64,000 nucleotides of DNA from SIAQ01 sp964484265. GTDB lineage: Bacteria; Planctomycetota; Planctomycetia; Gemmatales; Gemmataceae. This document shows positions 47,957 through 56,187 of the stretch, piece after piece (position 1 is the stretch's first letter; the number at the start of each line of letters is the position of its first letter). Below the pieces are notes generated by a model. That model saw only the letters and a list, made by a program, of their open reading frames with translations, was not told where the DNA came from and made no database searches. Location of the stretch: contig CAZAFH010000002.1 of the NCBI GenBank assembly GCA_964484265.1, forward strand, positions 62,001-126,000, in the 5' to 3' direction. The translations under genes were made by a program, and so were the position numbers.

Positions 47957-49228
47957 TCAAACTTGATCGAAAGCAGGTTCATCGGGTGCAGCAGACTTGC
48001 GCAGCGCGCAGGATTTGATGTCCGCGAGGGTGCGCTTGCCGGCCAGGGCAAACGTCGAATCGATGTCCGCGGCCAGATTCATCAAGAATTCTCTTACGCC
48101 CTCACGGCCGCCCTCGGCCAAGGCCCACAGCACCGGGCGGCCGACCAGCACCGCCCGAACTCCCAGAGCGATGGCCTTGAAGACGTCCGCACCACGACGA
48201 ATGCCGCCGTCGAAGAGCACCGGAACCCGATCGTTGACCGCAGCGGCCACATCGGGGAGGACCTCCAGCGTGCTGACGGCACCATCTACCTGCCCGCCAC
48301 CATGGTTGGAGACGATGACGCCATCCACCCCCTGATCGAGTGCGCGCCGGGCATCTTCGGGATGCTGAATCCCCTTCACCAGGAGCGGCAGGCGGGTGTT
48401 CTCACGCAGGAATCGCAGGTCCTTCCAAGTTCGCGACAGGTCGGAAAAGACGCGGAGATAATGTTCCACCGCCCCTGGAATATCTTGTTCCGGAGAACGG
48501 GAAAGCGATCGTCGAAATACAGGGTCGGAAAAGTAATTCGCCAACCCCTGGCCCCGCAGGAACGGCAAATAGGCAAGCTGAAGATTGCGCTCGCGCCAGC
48601 CAAGGGTTTGCGTATCCAGCGTGACCACGATGGCGGTGTAACCAGCTTGCTGCACGCGATCGAGAAAGCTCAAGGTGAGGTCCGGATCTTTGGCCCAGTA
48701 CAGTTGAAACCAGTGTGGTCCCGGTCCTGCGGCCTCGGCGACCTCCTCCATCGAAAAACTGGCGACATTGCTCAAGACGAAAGAGATGCCCAGCGAAGCC
48801 GCGGCTGCGGCGCTGGCCTTTTCGCCCTCCGCATGAGCCGCCGACTGCACGCCGATTGGGGCGATCAGTAGCGGTTGCGGAAACCTGTGTCCACAGCACT
48901 CAACGGTGAGATCACGGCTGGCGATGTCACACAGCATGCGCGGCACGATGTGCCAGCGGCGAAAGGCCTGCAAATTGTTGCGCGCGGTGTCGCCGCGGCC
49001 AGCGCTTCCGGCAATCCAGTCGTACGCTTCGGCGGAGAGAATAGCGCGCGCCTTGTCCTCCAGTTCTTCCACGGCCAAAGGGATGAAACCGGGCTCCGTT
49101 CTTCTTCCCGAGCGGTAGATGTCGATCTGGCGACCAATCTGAAATGTCCTCGGCGAAGCGAGGGAACCAAGCACCGTGACTTCAGTCGCGACTCTCTTGT
49201 GCCCATTCACGATGGTGGTGGTTTTCAT
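47957..49228 (-). CDS. FMN-dependent alpha-hydroxy-acid oxidase/dehydrogenase (lactate monooxygenase-like)
   Basis: I start it at 49228, because the upstream ATG at 49276 lies inside the -10 box of a good promoter (49273-49301). The 423-residue protein is a full-length FMN_dh family TIM barrel: LIAPIGVQSAAHAEGE, HWFQLYWAKDPDLTLSFL, VVTLDTQTLGWRERNL, LLVKGIQHPEDARRAL and PVLFDGGIRRGADVFKAIAL. It is closest in pattern to lactate 2-monooxygenase-type members. The active-site loop reads SNHGGGQVDG: the catalytic His is present, but the Arg that normally follows (SNHGGRQ) and binds the substrate carboxylate is Gly. It has no signal peptide and is cytoplasmic. It is divergent from the GntR/FCD regulator, a common arrangement for lactate and glycolate genes. 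Confidence 0.9.
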   Translation of the reverse strand: MKTTTIVNGHKRVATEVTVLGSLASPRTFQIGRQIDIYRSGRRTEPGFIPLAVEELEDKARAILSAEAYDWIAGSAGRGDTARNNLQAFRRWHIVPRMLCDIASRDLTVECCGHRFPQPLLIAPIGVQSAAHAEGEKASAAAAASLGISFVLSNVASFSMEEVAEAAGPGPHWFQLYWAKDPDLTLSFLDRVQQAGYTAIVVTLDTQTLGWRERNLQLAYLPFLRGQGLANYFSDPVFRRSLSRSPEQDIPGAVEHYLRVFSDLSRTWKDLRFLRENTRLPLLVKGIQHPEDARRALDQGVDGVIVSNHGGGQVDGAVSTLEVLPDVAAAVNDRVPVLFDGGIRRGADVFKAIALGVRAVLVGRPVLWALAEGGREGVREFLMNLAADIDSTFALAGKRTLADIKSCALRKSAAPDEPAFDQV

Positions 49229-49272
49229 GGTGGATTGCTGAAAAAGCGGCTGAGGAAAGGGCGACTTTCTTA

Positions 49273-49301
49273 ACATTAGAAACTTGAGTTCACAATGTCA
49301 A
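49273..49301 (-). promoter_or_regulatory. Promoter of the alpha-hydroxy-acid oxidase gene
   Basis: On the minus strand a consensus -35 TTGACA (49301-49296) and a -10 TAATGT (49278-49273) are separated by exactly 17 bp. The palindrome TGCATGCA (49306-49313) lies four bases upstream of the -35. This is the best housekeeping-type promoter in the window. Confidence 0.7.
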
Positions 49302-49305
49302 CATC

Positions 49306-49313
49306 TGCATGCA
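49306..49313. promoter_or_regulatory. TGCATGCA palindrome, candidate GntR operator (oxidase side)
   Basis: Perfect 8-bp palindrome just upstream of the oxidase -35 box, in the shared oxidase/GntR gap. The same 8-mer occurs at 49449-49456 near the regulator gene and in promoters A1 and A2. Confidence 0.45.
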
Positions 49314-49448
49314 ACATCGGAGCCGAAGTGTTTTGCAGGAGCAAGCATTCGCATCGATCTTCTCATCGGGTAGCAAGGCCTCGCGCACAATTTCCGTTAA
49401 ATTGGCCATGCGATCAAGGTACGCACCTGGTATACTAAACCACGAAAG

Positions 49449-49456
49449 TGCATGCA
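49449..49456. promoter_or_regulatory. TGCATGCA palindrome, candidate autoregulatory operator
   Basis: Lies 12 bp after a TATACT box (49431-49436) and 23 bp before the GntR start codon, so a bound protein would cover the transcription start. This fits autoregulation by the FCD-type regulator encoded immediately downstream. Confidence 0.45.
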
Positions 49457-49479
49457 TAGACGTGATTTTTGGAGAGTCC

Positions 49480-50166
49480 ATGGTAGCGACCCTGACCCTG
49501 CAAGCCGAGCCGAGTGAAGGAAAGCGCCTTTCCGACTCGGTCTACGAGACGATGCTCAGCGCAATCATTTCTGGTAAGCTCAAGCCCGGGACCATCGTCA
49601 GCGAAGTGGCTCTTGCCCGGCAACTCAACGTCAGCCGAACCCCGGTGCATGATGCCTTGCGTCAACTCGCCAAGGATGGATTGGTCCAGCAGCGTGCCAA
49701 TCATCGTGCTGTCATCGCGGAGTTCACAGCCGCGGACATCTACGACCTCTACCAGATGCGAAAGCTCCTCGAAGGCGAAGCCGCCCGGCTGGCAGCAAAG
49801 GGGATGGACCGCGCCACGCTGGCCCGGCTCCGCGAGACCGCGGACAGCCTGACTCAAGACCGCGGCAATCCGAAATGGGGCGCACTCTGGGCCGACTTCG
49901 ACGAGGACTTTCACAACGCCATTGCGGAAGCCAGCGGCAGCCCGCGTCTCTGCCAGGACATCGCTCGCTATCACCTCTTGCATCGCGGCTTCAACAAGCT
50001 CGGTACAACGCCGGAAGGCCTCGAACACGCTCTCGAAGAACACGTGCGCATACTCGACGCGCTCGAAAAACGCGACGCGAAAGAGGCCCAACGCGCCATG
50101 GTCGACCATCTCCAGGAATGGCAAGCCTATTTCGTCCGCCACTTCCGCAAGAAATCGAGCGAATAG
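49480..50166 (+). CDS. GntR family regulator, FadR/FCD subfamily
   Basis: GGAGAG lies four bases before the ATG at 49480; an upstream in-frame start at 49309 would run through the promoter region. The 228-residue protein has an N-terminal winged helix (SEVALARQLNVSRTPVHDAL, DGLVQQRANHRAVIAEF) and an all-helical FCD domain with the expected metal or ligand residues (DFDEDFHNAIAEASGSPRL, EEHVRILDAL, MVDHL). FCD regulators usually bind small organic acids. Its divergent neighbour is an alpha-hydroxy-acid oxidase, so a hydroxy acid is a likely effector. It probably acts at TGCATGCA sites, as inferred from their positions. Confidence 0.9.
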   Translation: MVATLTLQAEPSEGKRLSDSVYETMLSAIISGKLKPGTIVSEVALARQLNVSRTPVHDALRQLAKDGLVQQRANHRAVIAEFTAADIYDLYQMRKLLEGEAARLAAKGMDRATLARLRETADSLTQDRGNPKWGALWADFDEDFHNAIAEASGSPRLCQDIARYHLLHRGFNKLGTTPEGLEHALEEHVRILDALEKRDAKEAQRAMVDHLQEWQAYFVRHFRKKSSE

Positions 50167-50270
50167 GCTCGACCCATCTGCGTTCGATTTTTTCGGAACT
50201 CCATGCACTTTTCGGTGTTCCATGGTACAATAGCTCGCACGCCACCGTGGCGTTTTGGGTGCATTCGCCT

Positions 50271-50402
50271 CCATGGATTTCGCTCTTTTTTCATGAAGAT
50301 CATTGCTAAGATTGCCCCCGAATCCGACATGTAAACATAATTGAAAAGCCTGCGCCGCAATGTGGAGATTTGTATACACTCCTGCCCCGCCACGGTTCGC
50401 CT
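50271..50402 (+). promoter_or_regulatory. Promoter module B, copy 2
   Basis: Aligns with 12268-12401 (shared TTCGCTCTTTT, TTGCTAAG, TTGAAAAGCCT, TATAC box at 50373-50378 and CCCGCC). It ends about 29 bp before the DUF1549 start codon at 50431. The preceding 50167-50270 holds no gene. Confidence 0.5.
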
Positions 50403-50430
50403 TTTTTGGCTTTTTTAAAGGACTCGGAGC

Positions 50431-52356
50431 ATGTTTCGCCGGTTAGCCGCCTTGTTCACGGTGGTCGTTGCTGGGCCTACTGTTTGGGCTGCAGGCGACT
50501 CTCGACTTGCATTTGAAGCCGATATTTTGCCTATCCTCAATGCTCATTGTCTGCAATGTCACGGGGGCGTGCATCAACAGAACGATCTCGACCTGCGCAC
50601 TCATGCCGCGAGCATGAAAGGGGGCAAATCGGGGGCGGTCATCGTGCCCGGCAAGCCCGACGAGAGTCTGCTGTGGAAGAAGATCGCCAAGGACGATATG
50701 CCCAGGACCGACAACAAGGTTTCCGAGGCAAACAAGAAGCTGATTCGTGCCTGGATCGAGGCCGGCGCCAAGGGGAGGAGCAAGGCGCGCGAGATCGATC
50801 TTGCCAGGCCGGCGCTGAAGCCGACGGAAATTGCGAAGCTGATCGATCGTGAGATCTATGGCAAACTGACTGCTGCCAAGATGCCGCCATCGCCCTGCTC
50901 CAGCGACGCGGAGTTCTTGCGGCGGGTCTATCTCGACATCACCGGCAAACCGCCGACCGCGGAAGTCACCAAGGCCTTTCTCAAGGGCACGAACCCGGAC
51001 CGGCGCGTCAAGCTTGTCGACGGGCTTCTTGCTTCGCCGGAATACGGGCAGCATTTCGCGGAGCGCTGGCTGAACGTCTTCCGCCAGATGTCCGTCAATG
51101 CGGGCGAGTGGGGACCGGACCCGTTCCTGAACTGGTTAACCGAGCGGTTCAACGGAGGACAGGGCTGGGACAAGACCGTTCGCGAAATGCTATCGGTCAG
51201 CGGACCATATGCCGAGCATCCGCAGGCGTCTTTTTACTACTACAACGCCGACATGGGCGGTAAGTTCGAGTCAAAGATCATGGCCGGCAATTTGTCGCAG
51301 GTCTTTCTGGGCGTGCAGCTTCAGTGCGCCGAGTGCCACAATCATCCGTTCAGCGACTACAAGCAAAAGGACTTCTGGGGTTTGGCCGCCTTCTTCTCGA
51401 TCACGCAGACGCCGAATAATCCGCCCAACACGCGCGGCGTGCGTGACAATCTGCCGAAGCAGAAACCGAAGGCGGGCACCCAGGTGGCGATCACGATTCC
51501 GCAAGGGGAAGCGCGGAATGCAGGGACGAGGGTGCGCGCCAAGTTTCTCGGCGGCGCGGAACCGGAACTGGATCCCGGAGCGTCCTTCCGCCCGGCCCTG
51601 GCTGCCTGGCTTACCGCGAAGGACAATCGGCTGTTTGCGCGGGCCAGCGTCAATCGCCTATGGGCCCACTTCTTCGCCCGCGGCTTCGTCAATCCTCTCA
51701 ATGATTTCGGCGACCACAACACTCCATCGCACCCAGACTTGCTCGATGCCCTGGCGGAGGAATTCGTCGTCTCAGGCTTCAACTACAAACATCTCATCCG
51801 CGGCATCTGCCTCAGCGAGGCCTACCAGCGCACCACGCATGTCGTGAAGGGCAACGAAGTGGCCGCGGCGGAACCTCTTTTCGCACGCATGGCCTCGAAG
51901 GTGCTGCCGCCCGAAGAGCTGTACGACGCCCTGTGTGTCGCATTGGAGGTTTCGGAGATCAGGCCACCGGCCGATCCGAAAAAAAAAGGCAACAAGGTGA
52001 ATCCCAAGGGCCCGCCGCCACCGTCTTCGCGTTCGCTCTTCGTGAAGTTCTTCCGCAATCCGGGTGACGTGGATGAGCCTACGGAACTGAAACTTGGCGT
52101 GCCGCATGTCTTGAAACTGATGAACGAGGCCGGCTTCAACACCGGCGGCAAGGTCGCAGAGCGCGTGGCGGCATCGGCCAAATCGCATGAGGAAGCCATC
52201 GACGAACTTTTCATCGCCGTGCTGGCGCGGACGCCGACGAATACGGAGCGTGAACGATTTACGGCCTTCACGGCGCGACAGAAATCAGCGGAAGAAGCGT
52301 ATCGTCGGATCGTGTGGGTGCTGATCAATAGCTCGGAATTTGTATTGAACAATTAG
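50431..52356 (+). CDS. PSCyt1-DUF1549-DUF1553 secreted dihaem cytochrome protein
   Basis: An AAAGGACTCGGAG stretch precedes the ATG. The 641-residue protein has a signal peptide (LAALFTVVVAGPTVWAA), haem motif CLQCHGG at residue 40, DMPRTDNKVSEANKK, DUF1549 (FLRRVYLDITGKPPTAE) with CAECHNHPF at residue 299, and DUF1553 (SVNRLWAHFFARGFVNPLND). It ends NSSEFVLNN. It is most similar in pattern to the gene at 3738, and its DUF1501 partner belongs to the same TFTxPE subtype. It uses promoter module B rather than A. Confidence 0.92.
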   Translation: MFRRLAALFTVVVAGPTVWAAGDSRLAFEADILPILNAHCLQCHGGVHQQNDLDLRTHAASMKGGKSGAVIVPGKPDESLLWKKIAKDDMPRTDNKVSEANKKLIRAWIEAGAKGRSKAREIDLARPALKPTEIAKLIDREIYGKLTAAKMPPSPCSSDAEFLRRVYLDITGKPPTAEVTKAFLKGTNPDRRVKLVDGLLASPEYGQHFAERWLNVFRQMSVNAGEWGPDPFLNWLTERFNGGQGWDKTVREMLSVSGPYAEHPQASFYYYNADMGGKFESKIMAGNLSQVFLGVQLQCAECHNHPFSDYKQKDFWGLAAFFSITQTPNNPPNTRGVRDNLPKQKPKAGTQVAITIPQGEARNAGTRVRAKFLGGAEPELDPGASFRPALAAWLTAKDNRLFARASVNRLWAHFFARGFVNPLNDFGDHNTPSHPDLLDALAEEFVVSGFNYKHLIRGICLSEAYQRTTHVVKGNEVAAAEPLFARMASKVLPPEELYDALCVALEVSEIRPPADPKKKGNKVNPKGPPPPSSRSLFVKFFRNPGDVDEPTELKLGVPHVLKLMNEAGFNTGGKVAERVAASAKSHEEAIDELFIAVLARTPTNTERERFTAFTARQKSAEEAYRRIVWVLINSSEFVLNN

Positions 52357-52395
52357 CCGCGTGCGGCTTGGCGTTCGATTCCAGAAAGGAAAGTC

Positions 52396-53691
52396 ATGCA
52401 ACGAATAACCAACGTAAGCCGTCGCGATCTCTTGAAATTCTCCGCCGCCGGCGTGATGGGGGCGTCGTCATCCGGCTGGCTGTTGCCGCGGTTGGCCTAC
52501 GCTCAGGAAGGCCGAAGCGAACGATCCAAGGCGTGTATCATGTTGCACATGCAAGGGGGCATTAGCCAACACCATACCTTCACCGTGCCTGAGTACCGCG
52601 CTCAAAATGAGCAGATCCAAACGAGCGTACCGGGCGTGCTCTTTTGCGAATACTTCCCACGCCTTGCCGCACGCATGAACGACATCTGCCTGATCCGCGG
52701 CATGAGCACCGGGAACACGGTCCACGAACGGGCTCGGGTTCTCATGCACACCGGCTACAACCCGAACGGCACGGTCGCCTATCCGTCGATCGGAAACATC
52801 GCGTCCGCGGAACTCGGTGCAGCCGACGCGCAACTTCCCAACTTCGTCGCCATTCATGGCGGCAGCGACGGCGACGGCGCCGGTGCTCCCCATCGATCCG
52901 CGCCTGCCTATCTCGGACCCCGCCATGCTCCGGTTCCGGTCAATGATCCAGCGCGCGGCCTCGAAAACCTTCGCCCCACGGTTCCGATGGGACAGTTCGA
53001 CGACAGCGCCGATCTTCTGAACGATTTCGAAGCGAGTTTTCAATCGCGCCGTCCGTCGGGCGCCGCGGCGGCGCATCAAGCCAACCTGCGCCGGGCCGTG
53101 CAGCTTATTCATTCCGACAAGATGCGAGCTTTCGAGATCGAACGCGAACCCACGGCCATCCGCGACGGTTACGGAAATTCCCAGTTTGGCAGGTCCCTCT
53201 TGCTGGCTCGCCGGCTGGTCGAAGCGGGCGTCCCCTTCGTCGAGGTGACCCTCGCCGGGTGGGATGACCACGGCGGTGCCCTCCGAAATGTCGGACGCCG
53301 CGCCGCCTACGTCGACCCGGCTATCGCTTTCCTGATTGACGATCTCAAGCAACGCGGACTTTTCGGAGACACCCTGATCGCCTTCATGAGCGAATTTGGC
53401 CGTACGCCGCACCTCGCTGATAGCGGCTACAACCAGACGCTTGGCGCCGGGCACTACGCCAACGCCTGGACAACTTGGATGGCCGGCGGCGGTGTGCGTG
53501 GCGGTCGCGTCATTGGCCGCGTGGACAACCGCGGCGGCGCAGTCACGGATCGCCCGGTCAACGTGCAGGAGTTTCTCGCCACGATGTGCCATGCCCTGCG
53601 CATCGACTACCGCAAGGAATACATGACGCGCGAGGGTAGGCCGATGACGTTCCTCACGGCATCTGCCCGGCCTGTGCAAGAGGCGTTCTGA
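52396..53691 (+). CDS. DUF1501 family Tat-exported protein, TFTVPE subtype
   Basis: GAAAGGAAAG precedes the ATG. The 431-residue protein has a twin-arginine signal (VSRRDLLKFSAAGVMGASSS) and DUF1501 motifs: MQGGISQHHTFTVPE, VTLAGWDDHGGAL, FMSEFGRTPHLADSG and a closing GRPMTFLTASARPVQEAF. Like the gene at 5698 it carries HHTFT in place of DTFDP. It is followed after 2 bp by a clipped cytochrome-domain gene. Confidence 0.92.
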   Translation: MQRITNVSRRDLLKFSAAGVMGASSSGWLLPRLAYAQEGRSERSKACIMLHMQGGISQHHTFTVPEYRAQNEQIQTSVPGVLFCEYFPRLAARMNDICLIRGMSTGNTVHERARVLMHTGYNPNGTVAYPSIGNIASAELGAADAQLPNFVAIHGGSDGDGAGAPHRSAPAYLGPRHAPVPVNDPARGLENLRPTVPMGQFDDSADLLNDFEASFQSRRPSGAAAAHQANLRRAVQLIHSDKMRAFEIEREPTAIRDGYGNSQFGRSLLLARRLVEAGVPFVEVTLAGWDDHGGALRNVGRRAAYVDPAIAFLIDDLKQRGLFGDTLIAFMSEFGRTPHLADSGYNQTLGAGHYANAWTTWMAGGGVRGGRVIGRVDNRGGAVTDRPVNVQEFLATMCHALRIDYRKEYMTREGRPMTFLTASARPVQEAF

Positions 53692-53693
53692 AC

Positions 53694-54131
53694 ATGAGAG
53701 TGACGCGGGCATTGCTTTTTGTGTTCCTTTTGGGGACGCCATCATTCCTCCTGGCCCAGGAGAAAAGCGTTGATCCCGCGGCGTTCCTGCGCGCTCACTG
53801 CTTCAAGTGTCACGGCGAGACGAAGAAGTCGGGCGGCGTGCGCCTCGACGATCTGCCAGCCGACCCGAGCAAGGATACGGAGCGCTGGCTGGCCGTGCGC
53901 GACCAAATCCGCGATCGTCTCATGCCGCCCGGCAAGGAGCCACGCCCGAAGGACGAGGACGTGCGTTCGCTGGTGGGTTGGGTGACGGTCAAGACCGGCG
54001 CGCGGCCGGCGCGTCTTCCCAATCAGGGGAATCTGATCCCGCACCGCCGGCCGCGCGACCGCTTCGGCATCGCCGACCCGGGCCTGCGCGACCTCGATCA
54101 ACCGGGACCGATCCAGGAACTGCTGGCATGA
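53694..54131 (+). CDS. Clipped PSCyt1-only protein (truncated cytochrome gene)
   Basis: The 145-residue product has a signal peptide (ALLFVFLLGTPSFLLAQ) and a single PSCyt1 domain with haem motif CFKCHGE at about residue 37 and RLMPPGKEPRPKDED. It then reads ARLPNQGNLIPHR, which in full-length DUF1587-type proteins leads into the rest of the molecule. Instead an unrelated 30-residue tail (RPRDRFGIADPGLRDL) ends the frame. So this is a 5-prime gene fragment that still has an export signal and a haem site. It lies 2 bp after a DUF1501 gene and may still be translated as a small monohaem cytochrome. Confidence 0.65.
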   Translation: MRVTRALLFVFLLGTPSFLLAQEKSVDPAAFLRAHCFKCHGETKKSGGVRLDDLPADPSKDTERWLAVRDQIRDRLMPPGKEPRPKDEDVRSLVGWVTVKTGARPARLPNQGNLIPHRRPRDRFGIADPGLRDLDQPGPIQELLA

Positions 54132-54187
54132 GGGGGAGCATGAGTGTGGGGTCATAGGTTCAAACCGGTTGGAATACGAGGATTACC

Positions 54188-55069
54188 ATGAAAAATCGGC
54201 TCATAATTCTGGTGTTTGTTTCATCCTTCGTCCTTGATCCGACTTCCTTTGCCTTGGCCGGGCACACTCGTCCCGCCTATCTCGATGGCTGCCAGTCGAT
54301 GGATGGCCGCTATGTCGTCACCGCAGAGCCGATCAAGGAGAAGGTCGGCAAGAAAGAGCTGGTCAAATGGAAATACCACTGGAAGGACGCCAAGACCAAT
54401 GAAACACACTCCGGCTGGCTGACGGGGCCCCGCGGCTTGGGGCACTTCGACGTGACCTACGGCCATCTCTTCATGCCCCCCGGCGGCGAGACCTTTGCGC
54501 TTTGGCTCACTGCGTGCTGGGCCGAATCGGACATGCCGCATCCCAAGGGCAACCAGGCGAAATATAGCGAGGAACTCGCCAAACATCCCGCGTTCGGCTC
54601 CCGACTCACCATTTACAAGAAGACCGGCGAGATCCTGAAGAAGTACGACATGCGCGATATCCTCAAGTCCAACGAATGGGTCTACGTCAACTGGGTGCAA
54701 GGGAACATGTACTGGCTGATGGAATATCCCGAGGTCATGAAGGGAGGCGAGCCGCCGCGTTGCGGCTGGCGATATTATCGTATCAGCCCGGACTACTCCA
54801 CCCTGGAGTTCGTGATCGGTCCCAATGCCGATGCCGTTCACAAAATCAAGGGCGAGCCGGAAACCGTACGCAATTATCGCCGCACAGTGCGAATCGACCT
54901 GACCAACGGCGCTTTTCTCGATCCCACCAAAAAACTGGGCAATAACAAGGTCCCAGGCCGCCCGTTTTGTGACGATCTGATCAATCGCGGCGATGCCAAG
55001 GGATTCCAGTCCAGCCTCGATCCGGTCCGCGTCAAGGGAAAGTACGTGACCTTGGAGTCCAGCAAGTAG
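54188..55069 (+). CDS. Secreted protein of unknown function, DGCQ family (paralogue)
   Basis: The 293-residue protein has a hydrophobic signal region (LIILVFVSSFVLDPTSFALAG), then YLDGCQSMDGRYVVTAEPI, KWKYHWKDAKTNETHSGWL, YRISPDYSTLEFVIG, RTVRIDLTNGAFLDP and LDPVRVKGKYV. It shares the order and most motif residues with the gene at 23952. I do not recognise the family beyond this. It has its own 56-bp leader after the clipped cytochrome gene. Confidence 0.75.
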   Translation: MKNRLIILVFVSSFVLDPTSFALAGHTRPAYLDGCQSMDGRYVVTAEPIKEKVGKKELVKWKYHWKDAKTNETHSGWLTGPRGLGHFDVTYGHLFMPPGGETFALWLTACWAESDMPHPKGNQAKYSEELAKHPAFGSRLTIYKKTGEILKKYDMRDILKSNEWVYVNWVQGNMYWLMEYPEVMKGGEPPRCGWRYYRISPDYSTLEFVIGPNADAVHKIKGEPETVRNYRRTVRIDLTNGAFLDPTKKLGNNKVPGRPFCDDLINRGDAKGFQSSLDPVRVKGKYVTLESSK

Positions 55070-55347
55070 GTCCTGATACCTGGAAGAACCCAATCCCGTC
55101 GAGGTGCTGGCTCGCTGCATCCGTGACGGCAGGTATCATCTTTCCGCTTTCCGCAATGGTTGACCGGCTGACCATCAGCAAATGCCTTGGCCATCGGAAG
55201 CAACAAAGCGGGAAGAATCACGATCAGATCGGGATCTACCGCGCCGCGCAAGATAGCGCCGCTTCGTCAGGTTTGGCTTGAATGTAAGCGATGGATTGGC
55301 CCACCGACCCACGCCAAAGTCCCGCGAGGTTCGGACTACCATTGTCC

Positions 55348-55600
55348 TTACTGCTGATAGGCCTCGACCGCGCTGAGCGTCGGCGCGTTTCGGTCATTCA
55401 ATAATCCCCTCCGGGGCAACAGGCGAATTTCGATTCGCCGATCGGCCTGCACGTTACGAAATTCCTGGACGACTGCTCGATCCATTCGACGAGCAAGCTG
55501 CGGGTTCAGCCCATCCCGCGTTACCGCATTTCCCAAAAAAATGGAAATACCACGCGGGATTTCATCGCCCTCGGCTAAACAATAAGGGGAACAGTCAAAT
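55348..55600 (-). pseudogene. Remnant of a malectin-like C-terminal domain
   Basis: On the minus strand an open frame without a good start reads EGDEIPRGISIFLGNAVT, NPQLARRMDRAVVQEFRN and ADRRIEIRLLPRRG, ending PTLSAVEAYQQ and TAA at 55350-55348. The REFRxVxxxxxLxIRLxP...LSxxE pattern matches the C-terminal beta domain of the giant propeller (gene at 44375). No start codon with a ribosome site is found before the sigma gene promoter, so it looks like an orphaned 3-prime end. The rest of the 593-bp gap (55070-55347 and 55601-55662) shows no recognisable gene. Confidence 0.6.
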
Positions 55601-55662
55601 GCGGCAAAAACCGATATACCACAACCTTCTATCCTAAAAGGCTTTAGAGGCGACGCGAGACA

Positions 55663-56187
55663 ATGACGGTGTCAGCGGAATTTGTGGCTCAGATCACCAA
55701 GTGCCAGCGGCATTTGCACTCCTTCATTTTGTCGATGGTCTGGAACCCGGCCGAGGCGGATGATGTGTTGCAGGAGACGAATCTGGTGCTCTGGGAGAAG
55801 GTGGGCGATTTCGATGCCTCACGGCCGTTCTTGCCGTGGGCGATGCGGTTCGCGCAGTTTCAGGCGATGGCGTGGTTGAAGCGGCATCGGCGCCAGACGG
55901 AACGCTTCGTTTTCGACGATGACCTTGCCAAACTGCTGGCGGACGAGGCGGCGAGGCATGAGCCTGAGTTTGATGTGAGACAGCATGCCCTGGCTTCGTG
56001 TTTACAAAAACTACCGGCCGAGCAGCGCAAGCTGATTGCCAGGCGCTACGAGCCGGGAGCATCGGTCAACGCAATGGCGGAGAAAGCCAACACGACTGCC
56101 AAGGCTATTTCGGACAGGCTCCGGCGGATTCGGCAGGCTCTGCTGGAGTGCATCGAAAAAACGGTGGCGGAAGGGGCGTTCGCATGA
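55663..56187 (+). CDS. ECF RNA polymerase sigma factor, Rhodopirellula/Verrucomicrobium type
   Basis: The 174-residue protein has sigma region 2 (LHSFILSMVWNPAEADDVLQ, FLPWAMRFAQFQAMAWLKRH) and region 4 (ASVNAMAEKANTTAKAISDRLRRIRQALL). This fits the planctomycete ECF class usually placed before a FecR gene. Its stop overlaps the start of the FecR-LamG gene at 56184. It is a different subtype from the sigma factor at 11654, with little sequence in common. It may drive its own operon through 62.9 kb. Confidence 0.9.
   Translation: MTVSAEFVAQITKCQRHLHSFILSMVWNPAEADDVLQETNLVLWEKVGDFDASRPFLPWAMRFAQFQAMAWLKRHRRQTERFVFDDDLAKLLADEAARHEPEFDVRQHALASCLQKLPAEQRKLIARRYEPGASVNAMAEKANTTAKAISDRLRRIRQALLECIEKTVAEGAFA

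Noticed and set aside
49229..49276. Longer N-terminus of the alpha-hydroxy-acid oxidase starting at 49276
   Set aside because: That ATG is part of the -10 box TAATGT of a consensus promoter with 17-bp spacing.
49309..49479. N-terminal extension of the GntR regulator
   Set aside because: It would run through the palindromes, the TATACT box and the divergent oxidase promoter. The GGAGAG site and the family start both favour 49480.
54874..55251. Minus-strand open frame of 125 codons at the end of the gene at 54188
   Set aside because: Overlaps the 3-prime end of a supported gene and has no domain or ribosome site.
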